64,000 nucleotides of DNA. Origin: Phylloscopus collybita. Lineage: Eukaryota; Chordata; Aves; Passeriformes; Phylloscopidae. Within the stretch, counting starts at the first letter, position 1, and every line of letters starts with the position of its first letter. The DNA is taken from the NCBI GenBank assembly GCA_027886175.1, contig JAJNNQ010000130.1, positions 13,409,501-13,473,500 on the forward strand, written 5' to 3'. The translations under genes and the position numbers were made by a program. Below, piece after piece: positions 37,826-50,024 of this stretch. The notes beneath the pieces are model-generated. The model saw nothing but the letters and a program-made list of their open reading frames with translations. It did not search any database and was not told the origin of the DNA.

Positions 37826-38536
37826 TTACCTTTGTTGCCTAAGAAACTGAGTCACTGTTTACAGTGTGTAAAGTGTAATAGTGTGAAAAATCTTCACCAA
37901 AATCTAAACAGTTAGCATAGCTTTTATAAAACAAAATCCCTGTGTTCACGGAAATATATAAACCTCAAGAATATACACACGTTCTCCAGGATTAATCTTA
38001 GAATATCTATTCATTGTTTAATATCTGCCCCACCCTCACAGTACCTCTGACAATCTTGCTGTGGCAAGGTTGCAAAAGTGCTAAAAGAGCAGCTCTGTGT
38101 CACTTTAGCAAAGCCTGTGTGAAATGCATGACACTTGCATAAAGCAAATATTCTCTTCTTTCCCTTTTTAGACGTAGATTCTGGAATCATGGCTGCTCCT
38201 CATATTTAGATTCAATTTTAGAAAACTTTTTGCAAAGTTTTGAAGAAGCTTACTTTGTGCTAATAAGAACAGCAAGGAAAGCAGAGATGTTTTTTGCCAT
38301 TCCCATACACCTTTTTCACAGAGCTGTAGCTGTCTGTTTCAGTGCAGTTGGGCTGGTTTACTCCAGCTCACCTGAGATGACAACGGAATTGCCTGACCAG
38401 CTTGGACTGCAGGGTACAGATCAGCTGCCTAAGGCGACATTTCATCAGTACATTGGGATTAAAATTGTTGTCTTTTACTTACAATTATGCCATTTCCAGG
38501 AATGCTGTCTGTGTCTATCCCATTAAATAAACCAAG

Positions 38537-39248
38537 TGCTGGTGTTGCATCTGGTTCAGGACAACACCAGTGTCAATCCAGGCTGGGGACGAGCAGATGG
38601 AGAGCAGCCCTGTCCAGAAGGACTCAGGGGTGCTGGTGGAGCAGAGGCTGGACATGACCCAGCCATGGCACTCACAGCCCAGAGAGCCAAAAGTGTCCTA
38701 CCCTGCACCAGAGCCCCCTGGGCAGCAGGGTAGGGAGGGGATTCTGCCCCTCTGCTGAGAGCCCACCTGCAGTGCTGCACCAGCTCTGGGGTCCCAGCAC
38801 AGGGAGGACATAGAGCTGCTGGAGTGAGTCCAGAGGAGGATGGAGCACCTCTCCTATGAGTAAAGGCTGGGAGAACTGGTTTGCTCAGTCTGGAAAAGAG
38901 AATGCTTCAAGGTGACCTAATTGGGACCTTCTAGTACTTGAAAGGAACTTACAGGAAAGAAGAGATGATGTAGACACAGGACAAGTGGGAATAGGTTCAA
39001 TTTGAATGGGTTCAAATCAGATTTAATTAGATATTAGGAAAAAATTCTTTATTGTGAGGCTGGTGAGACACTGGCACATGTTGCCCAGGGAAGCTGTGAA
39101 TGCCCCATCCCTGGAAGTGCTCAAGGCCAGGTTGGATGGAGCAACCTGGTCTAGTGGAATGTGTCCCTGCCTATGGCTGGGAGTTGGAAAGTTGGAACAA
39201 GGTGATCTTCAAGGTACCCTTTCAACCCAAGCTATTCTATGCTCTGTG
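38537..39248 (+). mobile_element. CR1 LINE, 3' fragment including the end of ORF2
   Basis: About 710 bp of CR1 in sense orientation. Recognisable segments in order: GGAGAGCAGCCCTGTCCAG with AAGGACTCAGGGGTGCTGG, a CTCACAGCCCAGAGAGCCAA phrase, AGGACATAGAGCTGCTGGAG, TTAGATATTAGGAAAAAATT, GGCACATGTTGCCCAGGGAA, and the tail GATCTTCAAGG then GCTATTCTATGCTCTGTG. It spans the C-terminal part of the reverse-transcriptase ORF and the 3' UTR. Frames here (74 codons minus at 38556-38780, 67 codons plus at 39054-39257) are relics. The 5' boundary near 38537 is a truncation point. The copy has small indels, so it is inactive. Confidence 0.95.
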
Positions 39249-39249
39249 A

Positions 39250-42212
39250 AATTGTAGAATTGGTTGCAGTGATTCTGGATATTACAATATATTTATCTCT
39301 AAGGTTAAAATGCCAGGACAGTCTACCCCAGCACCTCCCAAGAAATTCCTCAGTACAGCTGCAGGGTGAGAGCAGTGGAGCCTCTCCACATACACAGCAT
39401 GTGTGCAGCCACCCTGGATCATGGGTTCTGACCCCTTTAGCCCTCAGCAGCCCTTTGTGTTCCTACTTTGCAGCTTAGACATGTTGTGAAATCCAAAATG
39501 CCTCACTATCTCATGATGAGGTTCCAAATGCATCTCATCTAAAAGTAAATTATTGCAAGGAGGGTGCATGCTAAATTTCAACATAGCAGGAGGTTGTCCA
39601 AAATGCTGGAGTTAAGATATATAACAGCACAGTATATTCTGATGGAAAATTGAAATGTTGAAACAATTTTTTTAAGCCTTCCCTTAAAGTAAAGCTCCTT
39701 TCCTGGCTCAAGAAAATTGAGTAATATTTCATGTCTGCAGTTATTTGTGATGATGAAAAGGAGTTCATCTGCTGACAACCTGTCTTTTACACAAGCATTT
39801 CTCTAGGAGTGTGAGGGAAGGAAGACAGTTAAGTATGATTTAAGTGAAAAGAATCAGGTCTCTGTACATTCTAAAAGAAGGGTTGATAACAGAGAGCATG
39901 CATGTGTCCTCATAAATTGGTCTACCCTAACTAAAAGTTGCCCAAAAGCGAGCTTTACTCATTCCACCCTACAAATTTCACTGTTACAACACATCAAAAT
40001 AGCAGACAAAAATCCTCAAGACAGGTTATAAATTCAGCCTCCTGAGAGCTAGAATTCAATTACATTTGCTTCTGCATTCTTTAGTGGAATACAACACTTG
40101 TGAACCAGCACAGCAGCATTTTCAAATCAAAGGTTTCCAGCTTTCTACTGAAAGCTGAAAGTTTCTGTTTTCAGGTGTTTCATTTTTTCACTCAGAAGTC
40201 AAAACTGTCTGTAAAAAAGTATATATTTCTCACACAGAAAATAATTTTAATAAAGAAAATAGTTTCAACAGATTTCTCTGGGCCATTTCTACAATGACTT
40301 CATGCTGGTTTCCCTTTTTCAAAGCAACAGCATGAAACCTCAAGGTTCAGATCTAATGCTGCAGAGCAGCCTCAGCCCCACTGATTTTTTAATCACAAAG
40401 TGCACCCAACACAGCCACAATGGCCAACCTCTCATTATTCATTTAAATCAACAGTCAAAAGAAAAAGAAAAAAAAAAATTAAAAAATGCGAGAAAGAAAA
40501 TCCTCACTTTGTTTTTCCCCTCTTGGTGGAGCCTTCTCACATTCGGATGCATTTGAATGACGCTGTTTTATCTCCAGTGACAAATCTGTTATACCTTGGC
40601 TGCACCAACATCTCAGGCACATGCTATTTCTTTCATTCATTTCCCTGGTGCTTTTACCTCGGTTCCTAAAGCGCTGTCAGAATCACAGAATCCATCCACA
40701 AGCATTATGTGATGAGCAGCTGCTGTGTATGCAGGCACACAGGAGAAATGAGCTTCCATTCTTCCCTTGCAATCATTTACATAGAGAATATGATCCCATT
40801 TAAATTACTGCTTGTCATCTCGTTACACTTGATCAGCTGAAGGATCATTTTATTGAAACCAGGAGAAAAAAATAAAAAGGAAAGCTACCAGCAATTTGAC
40901 ACTCCTTTATACTTAAGAGTTTGAAGGTTTGTACAGTTTTATATTCAAACTGCTACACTTTGTGATGGTTTCTCCTCTTAGAAGAGGATTCCTTTGATAG
41001 TCAGACAACTTCTATCTTATCCCTCCAGGCTAAAAATCTCTATTTTCATCACTTCCCTGAGAAAATTAGAAATTCTGTATACCACAATATTAAGCGAAGA
41101 GGTGTTTCTTAAGCAGTTACATCCTGACAAATAAAGCCTTAGCTGTGGGAGAACTGACAAAAAAAAAAAAAAAAGTGTAGTTCTGGAGGCTGGAAGAACT
41201 CACAAAGCCTGTGTTACTGACATACATCTTCTTACCATAAATATTTTTTTCCCATCAATACAGGTCTTCAGATGAGTTCTCCGAGAATTTAACATAGAGT
41301 TACACCTTGGCAGGATTCATCCTAAATCACATCTTGGTCTGCATTTCTTAGTACAATGGAAATCCACTTTGCATTAAAGTGACAAAAGGGTATGATTTAA
41401 ATTCTGAGCACAAGGCAATTCACAGATGAAATAACTGAGCAGCATATCTTTTTCTGTACAAGGTTTTACAGGGCACTTGCCATTGGTGACTAATACTGAA
41501 TACACACTTCCATTAAAAAAATAAATCATATTTCTAATTCATATTTTCCAGTGACTTTAAGGTGGAAACGTTGGCAGTCAGGTGGAGGTAGTTTTTCCAG
41601 TGCCATTAGCATCTCAGGAACTTTCTCGGACAAATCTGTCAGAGACAGACCACTGCCCTGTGATGTCACAGAAATAAAAGAACAGGTTTTGCCTTTGCTT
41701 GACAGAAATTCAAATCTCCCAAATAACAGCAAAGAGAAATGGGCAAAATTCAGTTAACCCTACTCAGTACCTGCAGCAGCAGAATTCAGAGAATGAGAGC
41801 AGCCACAGGCTATGGTTCACAGCACTTACCATTTTCAACTGTGTGACCAAGACAAGCAGCTCTTAGAACAGCAGAAAACCCTAAAAACGCAAACTGACAC
41901 ATTTTTGAGTTTTTTCTACTTGAAGAAACCCTCTTCAGCTATGACCCATAGTTTTTAGTGTTAGCTACTTTTCTGTCAAAGAAAACTAGACAGACTACAA
42001 CTCCAACAGGTTAAAATTTGCATGCAACTGCCTGAGAACTTTTTTGAGCCTACAACTAAATATTCAGGTTTGGCTGAATTAGTACTGAAGCAACTGAAAA
42101 AAACAGAGACTGATGCAGGCAAAAGCACGTTTTAAATGATTCCTCTTCTGTGCCTAAAGAACTGTTCACAATAATCATTATTCTTTGTATGATAGCTGAC
42201 TGTGCAAGACAT
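39250..42212. other. Unique stretch; weak minus-strand exon signals
   Basis: No repeat family recognised. An A15 run lies at 41159-41174. A minus-strand frame at 41526-41732 contains SLTDLSEKVPEMLMALEKLP after a good acceptor (CTTTTATTTCTGTGACATC, then ACAG) but has no donor and ends in TGA, so it could only be a terminal exon. No AATAAA follows closely. I do not call it. Confidence 0.4.
41830..41880 (-). CDS. Candidate short exon, unknown protein (minus strand)
   Basis: Seen on the minus strand: an acceptor CAGTTTGCGTTTTTAG, then 51 bp, then ATG|GTAAGTGC, a strong donor. One frame is open (phase 1 in, phase 1 out): FSAVLRAACLGHTVEN. The other two frames contain stops. It could precede the 219 bp block at 32976 through a 22 bp microexon at 34395-34416, which would correct the phase. 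The size is small enough that an open frame is expected by chance, so the splice signals are the only real support. Confidence 0.22.
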
Positions 42213-42213
42213 T

Positions 42214-42330
42214 ATTATTGTTAGATATTTACTGTTGTTTGATATTGATCTGTTGTTAGATATTTACTGTTATTAGATATTTATCTATTGTTAGATATTT
42301 ACTGTTGTTAGATATTTGTCTATTATTAAA
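42214..42330. repeat. Tandem repeat, about seven copies of a 17-18 bp unit
   Basis: The unit is close to TTGTTAGATATTTACTG. Successive copies vary (TTTGATATTGATCTG, TTAGATATTTATCTA, TTAGATATTTGTCTA). Adjacent pairs are more alike than single units, so the array may have grown by 34-35 bp dimers. It is strongly AT-rich. Confidence 0.9.
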
Positions 42331-42334
42331 CACC

Positions 42335-45275
42335 TATTTTTAGTACACATTTAGAATAGTGACTTGATAAGGTAAGGCCCTTGCCAAGCCTTTAAAGGGG
42401 GGAAAATGATGCCTCAAGTTTTTCATATTATCCAGATTCTGCATTGCATTAGTATGTAACTCTAAACTTCATATAAAATGTTAACAAGTTCTCCTCACAG
42501 CTCAGTTAGACAGAACAACCCTTTTCCAGCCCAAGAACCAAGGACACCATTGCAGCTTCAGGCACAAGAAGTATAAACCACAGCAAATTGAGGAGAGCAA
42601 TCTGGGAGGATGGGACTTCACAACCTGAAGCTGTAACTGGACAATTAACCCCAAAATGCAAATGGACCAAAAACTTATGAAAGTGTGAAACCTCGTGACA
42701 CGCCATCCATTTTGGGTCCATCTTGGGTGCAGCCCTGGCCAGGCTGTTGCACTGCCCAAGGTGTATCCTTAAAGGACTTTTACTAAATACCTACTTTATT
42801 CCCTTAACTTTATCTAGCCTCTGTTCCAGGTAGCCTCTCTAGGCATCAAGAAGACAGGACAAAATCTATTAGTTCTGAAAATGTTCATATTTTTTAAACA
42901 ATGTTTCACAAATGCTGCATTTTTTAATGCAATCTTTTTCGTAATCCAAAATGGAGTTAGCTATTGCTGATTATTTTCTGATTTAAGGAAAAAAGCCCCA
43001 ATGTTTGTATCAGGGAGTCTTTGCAATCATATGTGATCCAGCTGACCCATCACAATACATTCAATAAGAAAAGAAAGCCCAATGAAATTAAAAGTTTGAA
43101 AGTCCAGAAGAAGAATTATTTGTTCAAATTACCCAACAAAATTCTTTAAAACTCTGCTTTTTTCCATTGTTACGGTACGAGGATTTCTTATTACACTGCA
43201 TTTTATTTATGCAGTTCATAACACCTTCATTGTATTCTTTAAAGCATTGCAGCCTTATTTAAACTTCTTATTTCAAATGCACTTTTATGTTGAAAAATAC
43301 CACATACACAAAAGTCCTACACTGTCTTCACAAAAACACCTCTTGTGATCTTCACTGAAGTAAAGGAGGATCAGAAAAGGGATCTCTTTCCTCATAATTT
43401 TGGAAGATAAATGGCCTTCAGACAAAGCAAAATCTCTAAAAGCCTGTGGCCACTAAACACTTACATGACACCTTTAGATCAATATTACTCATGGATTAAA
43501 CTCTTTCAATTTAGGCATCAAGGCTTCTTTACAACTGCACAGAGTAGGAAATGCCCTCGTACAGGGCTGCTAAAACACGAGCCCTCCAAGGAGCAAACAT
43601 GGATAAGCCTTTACAATGCACAAGAGAAATCATTGGGTCACAATCTAGGTAACAATATGCATAGCAGAAAGCTCCACAGATATATTCTATGAAAACAGAA
43701 GTTTTGTTTTCTCAGCTCTGCCCAAATGATATAATCTATCTTGACAGGCAAACCATTACAGTCAGCTTTAGAACAGGCTTCTCTCTAAAATTTTTGTCTA
43801 TTACAAACAGAAAGTTACAGATATTTCATTTTCTAATGCTGTTACTGTATTTGTTTTACTGGTTTTGTTATCCTCCCCGTCATCCAAAACATTTGCCATT
43901 AAGATTCATGTCCTTTCCTGCATTATCTTACATCTTATCTGAGCTGGAAGTAGGCTGCTGTGATAACCACAGACATTTTCAATAGCAATGGCATATCTTT
44001 GAGCAGAAAAAGCCTGTAAAGGAAAGTATATGCCAGTAGCACAGCAGAAAACAAGCTCACACACCAAATTAATTTGTGAGGAATATCATGCATAGGCCTG
44101 TGAGGGCAGTCATGCATCCACCATAGCCTGCTCTCTGCTTTCCGCAGCTCCCATAGTGTGGGAACTCTCTTATTTAAGAGAGACATCTCTGATGATGATA
44201 ACAGGTCTACGTAATACTTTCTTAAAAAGTATCTCTTTCTTTCCTTAAAACTGTAAGCAAACTGGTGCAGAGCTTCCTGACTGACCGGGAAGAATAGGAG
44301 AGGGATGAGCAATGTGTTTTAAAACTGCACTCTCCAGGCAGTTTTTCAGGCCCCAAGGGCACTAGCAGATTCTAACAGACCTGCCCATCTCCCAGAGGTC
44401 CCACTTGCCAGCACACTGCCTGTGCCCAGCCCCACCTCCTCCTGATCCTGGCCAGAATTCCTGTGCCTATGCAAGACCTTACCCATCATCTTTTGCCTTA
44501 TCAGACATTCCCTGGGCTGTGGATCCCATCTGCCACCAGCCCAGCCAGTTCACCAGAGGACATGTGGCAACACTTCTGCTGGAGCTGGGGTCACCCCCAG
44601 ACCCACCTTGTCCTCCAACTCAGGGGCAGCACTGATGTGTGTTCCTGCACTGTAACATTTGAGAGCAATGAGAATGTTTTCAAGAGACTTTCTCCTGGCA
44701 AGAAAGAGCAAAAATACCACTACCTGCTGAAATGTATTGTTTTTGCTACAAAAGTACCACTGATAACAGATCCAAGGTGAAGTTCCTGGTCAAAATTTCC
44801 AAAGCAGCTGCTACACTGCTGCAATCCTGAATCAAGCACAAGGGGAAATCGACTCCAAGATTTCTGTCTCTCTGACAAGAGGCCAAGTTGCCAATGTTTT
44901 ATATGTACATGCATCCCTGTGCACTCACACATGCAGATTTTCCTGTTTATTTAACTGTAAGATGAGTGGAAGGCTGATTGCATACTAGAGAAGTTTGGTG
45001 CTTGGTAGTGGTGGGTGGGGCTTTTTGTGCTTTGGGTTGGGGAAGGTGGATCTGATTCTGATAAAAAAGGTGGAAAGTTCAAACTTCTCACAAGAAGGAA
45101 TTGGGGAAAAGGTCTTATATCAAAGGGGTTAACCCACAAGGAGAAGCCACTGCCTGACTCCAATTTACCAATTTCTGCCTAGTCAGTGGACTAACAAGAA
45201 CTACAAAGGAAAACGCACCAGGAAATCAGTCATATTATCAAAACAATTTCAAGTCAAGCCATCCAAGATGAATAT
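42335..45275. other. Mostly unique stretch with a GC-richer patch at 44.3-44.65 kb
   Basis: The patch at 44330-44650 is pyrimidine- and CCC-rich on the plus strand, with frames of 76 and 105 codons that look compositional. The minus frame at 43935-44312 (125 codons) has a hydrophobic, membrane-like C-terminal half (LIWCVSLFSAVLLAYTFLY) but no recognised family, and its only splice-like signals cut through it. I do not call a gene. Confidence 0.4.
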
Positions 45276-45421
45276 ATGAGATTAGCTCAGCTGGTTAGAG
45301 ATTGGTGCTAATAAGGCCAGGTCTGTGGGTTTGATACCTCTGTGGATCATTCCCTTTGGAGTTGGTCTTGACAATCCTTGTGGGTCCCTTCCAACTTAGA
45401 ATATTCTGTGATTTCTATGAC
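45276..45421 (+). mobile_element. tRNA-Ile/CR1 composite SINE (TguSINE1-like)
   Basis: Seen: a tRNA-like head with an A box (TAGCTCAGCTGG, 45283-45294), an anticodon region GGTGCTAATAAGGCC with AAT at 45310-45312, and a B box GGTTTGATACC (45328-45338, one change from GGTTCGANNCC). This is directly followed by a CR1-type tail (GACAATCCTTGTGGGTCCC, then TTCTGTGATTTCTATG). Known: passerine birds carry SINEs with a tRNA-Ile head and a CR1-derived tail, mobilised by CR1 reverse transcriptase. The would-be acceptor stem (45276-45282 with about 45341-45347) does not pair well, so this is not a functional tRNA gene. Total length is about 145 bp. Confidence 0.85.
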
Positions 45422-45424
45422 TTT

Positions 45425-48400
45425 TGCTGAAATCCAGCCATTTTCCTTCATATGTTACAATTCTGAAAACCTGGCAAATCTCAGTCAAGACATCTTTCAT
45501 TAAAAACAGTGAACATGATCCTTTGAGAAATAGTAACACTTTAAGAGAAGTGACCTTTTTATTCTCTGCCTCATCTTTCATTTCTAGTGCTTGCCATAAA
45601 ATATCCATATCCATCTGCAAATGTTGCTGCTAGGGAGAGCACTGTGGGGACAACCTTTCAGCTACGTGCAATGCTGTAAGATGGATGAAAGAAGAGCCAG
45701 GGCAGTGCCAAGTGGATCCTGCTGAACGAGACAGCAATCCCCACACCACGGCTTGAGAATTGCCATTTAAGAGTATATCCGAGCTGCATCCCTTGAAATC
45801 GCTACACTATGGAAAATACTCCAGGCTCCTCCAAGACTACAAAAGTAACAAGAGGTCTATATGATCTATTTACTCTTTCATCTGATTTTACAGAAATGGC
45901 TCTTGACAGGAGGCAAGTTGATAATAAAAAGCGAAGCTTTTTACGACTCTCCTTTCAAGCACATCTTCAGATGTTGTCTCTCTCTTCTCCCCTCCATTAA
46001 GTCGTAGATCTGAGGACTAAAAAGGAACCGAAGAAGTGGCAAGATCTAACGCCTGTTGGACTAAATACGTAAATTATGAAATCAAGTCTCAGAACTGGGA
46101 GATCTTAACTCAGACTTCTGGTAAATCAAGAAAGTGATGAAAGCAGCATCCCCCTCTAGGAAGGGTGCTGATTTTAGCTGTGACATTTCTAGCCCTCAGA
46201 AGTCTACAATATTTTTCATATAAGATCAAAGAAAATGCATTAATATTTGCATATGGTTTGCTGTATATTTCCCCCTTCTATTAGCATCTCCCTCACTCCC
46301 CAACTTCAAACGCTGGATAATACTGAAATCTTTAGTGTAAAGGAAACAAAAAACCTTCCCATTCAGATAACTAGAATGCATATTGAAATTAATGGGAATC
46401 ATTTGATTCCTTCCTGTGACAAAACAAAAATCAGACATTTTCTGGAGAAGAAGCATCTTTAATCTCCCAGGTGAAACATGAGAGCAGAGAAGTGTGATTC
46501 CATAATGAAAGCCTTTTTGTTATTCTCACATTTTTCTGCATGCAATTTTTGCAATGTTTGTTTGTTTGTTTAACTTGGATTTGGCTTATGTCATTTGAAT
46601 GTCTTCACCAACCATTCTGCTTTTATTGTAATACAGTGTTATGATAATTTAAAAAAATTGTCATATTTAAACATTTTCTGCATGATTGGCATTAGAGCAT
46701 TCAGTGCAAGAAATTAATTGAATTAAGTGTGTCAGATTGTCCATTTTTTTAAAACGTCACACAACAAACAACAAGCACAGAAGTTATTTTGTCTGCATAA
46801 ATGATGTTCAAAAGCCTAAAACTGTTTAGTTACATGGTGCTTTTTAAAATCTGAGATGGGGTTACTCTTTACTGTATCTCAGACCCATAATGAGGGTTTT
46901 TATTGAGATGTTTGCATTTTTCTATTGGTTCACAGGGAAACAAGGCTGGGATGTGCCTTGCAAGGATTTATGAATGCAAGAGGCTTTGTGTAGGTGACTT
47001 CAGTTGTCCACCTCTACATTACAGAGATGAAGAGACCTTCCCCAGTCCGAGTACACAGCAATGCCGTTGCATTCAAGCCCTTAGTCACACTGTACTGACA
47101 CATGAGAGCAACGTCACTTCTCTGCCCAGTCTGTTTCTTGCTCTATTCAGCAAAACCAGGGCTCTTGTATGGCAAACCATCAAACACCAAACTAACATTT
47201 CCAGTCATGCAGAAGTGCTGAAAACATCACACAGAGAGTCCATGCAGACAGGAGAGCCACTGTGATTCCTGAAAGGAGCCAGTACTGCAAAAATATTGTT
47301 TGTTCCACACAGGTTATTAACACCTGAGTTTAATATTGAAAATCTTCCAAAGGGTGGGTTGCTTAAAGTGCAATTTAAATCAAACTCTTGGGAAAAAGTA
47401 AGCTTTTTACTTTCTCAGCTACTTTTTGCCTGTCAGAATGATGATTCATGTTGTTGATGTCTGTTTCTCCTTACTGAAGACCCAGCAAGACCATCCACAA
47501 CACAGTATTTATGCATGTGCTTCTGTGAAAAGGTAAAACAGCTCAAATCAAGGGCAAAATTCTCCTGACAGAAAATCTAGCCACTTCTTTCATTTTTAAT
47601 TGTAATATTGCATATCTTTCTTACTAAGAAAAGAACACGCCTAACGTAGAGTGATAATTTGCAGATGTCTTCTGAGAAGGCTTAAGGATCAATATTTGTC
47701 AGCTCACAACCAAAAACCAAAGGGTTAATTAGGAAATTTCCTACATTTTGAATTTTTGTTTAGCATACCACAGCCATCAATGAACGTTATTCATTCATTA
47801 GAAATTGATAACAGAAGTAAATTTTTTCAGGTTAAATTTATTCATGGTATTTCTATGCAAATAAGAAAAAAAAAACACATTATACCTACCTATTATCAAT
47901 AGCAGATCAGGAAAAGTTCAAGCAAAAGTTTTTTATTAAAAACAGTGTAATTTTTTTTATCTCAGTGCCTTTCCAAAAGTATGGATAATAATTAAAGCTG
48001 TATGACATTAAGCACACTAGTTAAATCAAAAATCCTATTACATACTTAGGAAAAATTAGCTGTGGAATGACGTAAAACACAGCCTTCAGCTCTTAACAAT
48101 CTAGGAGGAGTTTTTGTTCAACCATTCAGAAAGTCCAAATTATATATAATACTGCTAAACTTCATCCTTCTCATGAATCTTTCAAGGATTGCTCTCAGGA
48201 GAGTGGTAAGGAGGCAGGGTATTGTGTTTCTTTTTTGATATTACAGTAGGGACATCCACAGCAAAATAAAATAGGTGGCATGACTGAATGTGAAGAAACA
48301 TAATGGGAACTAATGAAGTACCACATTTTAATGTCCTTGTTTCAAATTTTTTAAGAGCAGCAAAAAAAAGGGGGCCGGATTTCTTTTCAATATGAATGTA

Positions 48401-49443
48401 CATAAGGGTTCAGTATGATATTGGAATATCCCCCATGATTCAGCCAATAGGTAATACTTGTCTTCTACATGCTGATAATCTGTAATTCTGTCCAAACCCT
48501 GCATTTAAGACTAACCAAGAGTCTGTCATTTTGTAGGACATCATTTTTCATCCTAAATTACTTTGGCCGACAGCTATCCCGGATGCATAGGTTTAAGGGG
48601 ACACAGCCATATATATAAACATGGCCAAGTTACATATAAGAAAAAATACTTTATGTGTTCAAAGCTATTTATAGAAAGCCATAGGAAGAAAAACACTTTT
48701 CCATCTACATTATAGGGATTTGGGCAAAGTGAGGATTAAGTACATTTAACTTGATTTTTTTTTTTTTTATTTAACTTAAAGGCAACGTGAATCAAAACAC
48801 ATGAATAAATAACCTTTTAAATTCTCAAAGGTCCTTTAAGGCTGCCTACCCAGAGCACAGTCATCAGAAGAGGGAGGCTGGGCAGGCATCCTGGCAGATG
48901 GTTTCCCTGCAGAAGAGCTCTTACATGGGAGCAGTGGGTTTCCATGCCCCACGCTGCTGCCGAGCATTGTTTCCCTGGAAGGTGTTAATGGCTGCCAGCA
49001 AGGATGCCTCTGCTACATGGGAAATCATGGCCTCTGCAAGGAGATGTGCATGCTAGCAGCTCCTTTTTTTGGAGGAGGAATTAAGATCTTTAATAGAACA
49101 AAACAGCTCCAACAACAGAAAGTCATGTGGGGAGGCCCAGGGGATTGATTGGAAACATCGAGTCCTGTATTGACAGGAGGTAGATGTGTTGGTACACGTA
49201 GGCAGAAAACCACCAGGAAGTCAGAAAAACAGATGTAGGCTTGGCCTTGAGAATAGAAATAGACCTCCCTGGGTGCAGGAGTGAAGGGAAAAAATAGGTT
49301 TAAAAGCCTGCATTTTAAAAAACGCCTGTTCATTATTATCCATTTCTGCTCTGCTTAGGAAAAGAGGATAGAATCATTCCAAATGACTAGGGATGTGCCA
49401 AAAAAAATGCCTGACCTGTATAAGCAGCTTCTCCTCCTCCAGG
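45425..49443. other. Unique stretch with one GC-richer patch
   Basis: No gene recognised. The 120-codon plus frame at 46903-47265 has no supporting splice or promoter context. (GTTT)n occurs near 46557-46572. The patch 48.84-49.06 kb is GC-richer and may be an old repeat or a conserved element; I cannot tell which. Confidence 0.45.
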
Positions 49444-49445
49444 AG

Positions 49446-49512
<67 letters not shown>

Positions 49513-49518
49513 AAAGAA

Positions 49519-49557
<39 letters not shown>

Positions 49558-49560
49558 ATA
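49446..49560 (+). repeat. A65 tract followed by (AAAT)11
   Basis: An uninterrupted run of 65 A (49446-49510), then TTAAAG, then about 11 copies of AATA/AAAT to 49560. It is the longest homopolymer in the window. Avian CR1 insertions do not leave poly-A tails, so the origin is unexplained. There is no AATAAA signal just upstream on the plus strand. Frames of poly-Phe or poly-Lys across it are artefacts. The length should be treated as approximate. Confidence 0.95.
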
Positions 49561-49564
49561 CACC

Positions 49565-50024
49565 ACCACACAACACTGAAGCCCAGCTAATAATTGCAAG
49601 GAGCTGAAAACAACAGATTACAGTGTCCAGACCACAATAGAAGAATTTATTTCTTCAAAAGTTCAGAGATCAGGTCAATTTCCCATTGTGAACACCAGCC
49701 ATAACCTCTTGCTTCAAAAGCCAAAACCACTTCCCTCTCTGTGGCTGGTTCTGCTGGAGCTGCCTGTCTGATTCTAGAGCCACAAGGGCCACAATGATGC
49801 CCGTGAGCTTGCTGTGCACCCACAGGGACAAGCACACCAGTCCTTTTCACCTGGCAAGTCTCTCCACAGCACAGAGGCACTTTGGGATGGCTGGCTGCAC
49901 CCACTCTACCACAAGTCACATCTCTGGTACCTTCACCAGAGTCACTCTGACAGCAACCTGCTCCAATAGGAAGGGTACAGGAGGTACAGCCAACTCTGCA
50001 TCCCTGGATGGCTCCACAACAGAA
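49565..50024 (-). other. Unassigned GC-richer sequence, possible retroelement 3' end
   Basis: Read on the minus strand, a 127-codon frame (50030 down to 49647) is cysteine/glycine-rich and ends ...WCSQWEIDLISELLKK. Its stop codon overlaps an AATAAA signal (49646-49651), which sits in a small inverted repeat (GAAGAA...TTCTTC). An LTR or retrocopy could show such an end. However, the frame's ATG lies within the adjacent CR1 tail, so the frame as a whole is not an original gene. Nothing in the peptide matches a family I know. Boundaries are uncertain. Confidence 0.3.

Noticed and set aside
43456..43550. Minus-strand block with a strong acceptor (CCTACTCTGTGCAG) and GTAAGT donor
   Set aside because: Every frame has an internal stop.
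45276..45347. Functional tRNA-Ile gene
   Set aside because: The acceptor stem does not pair, the B box is altered, and a CR1 tail follows directly; it is a SINE head.
49374..49599. Minus-strand frames rich in phenylalanine and in a Leu-Phe-Ile-Tyr repeat
   Set aside because: They are direct translations of the A65 and (AAAT)n tracts.
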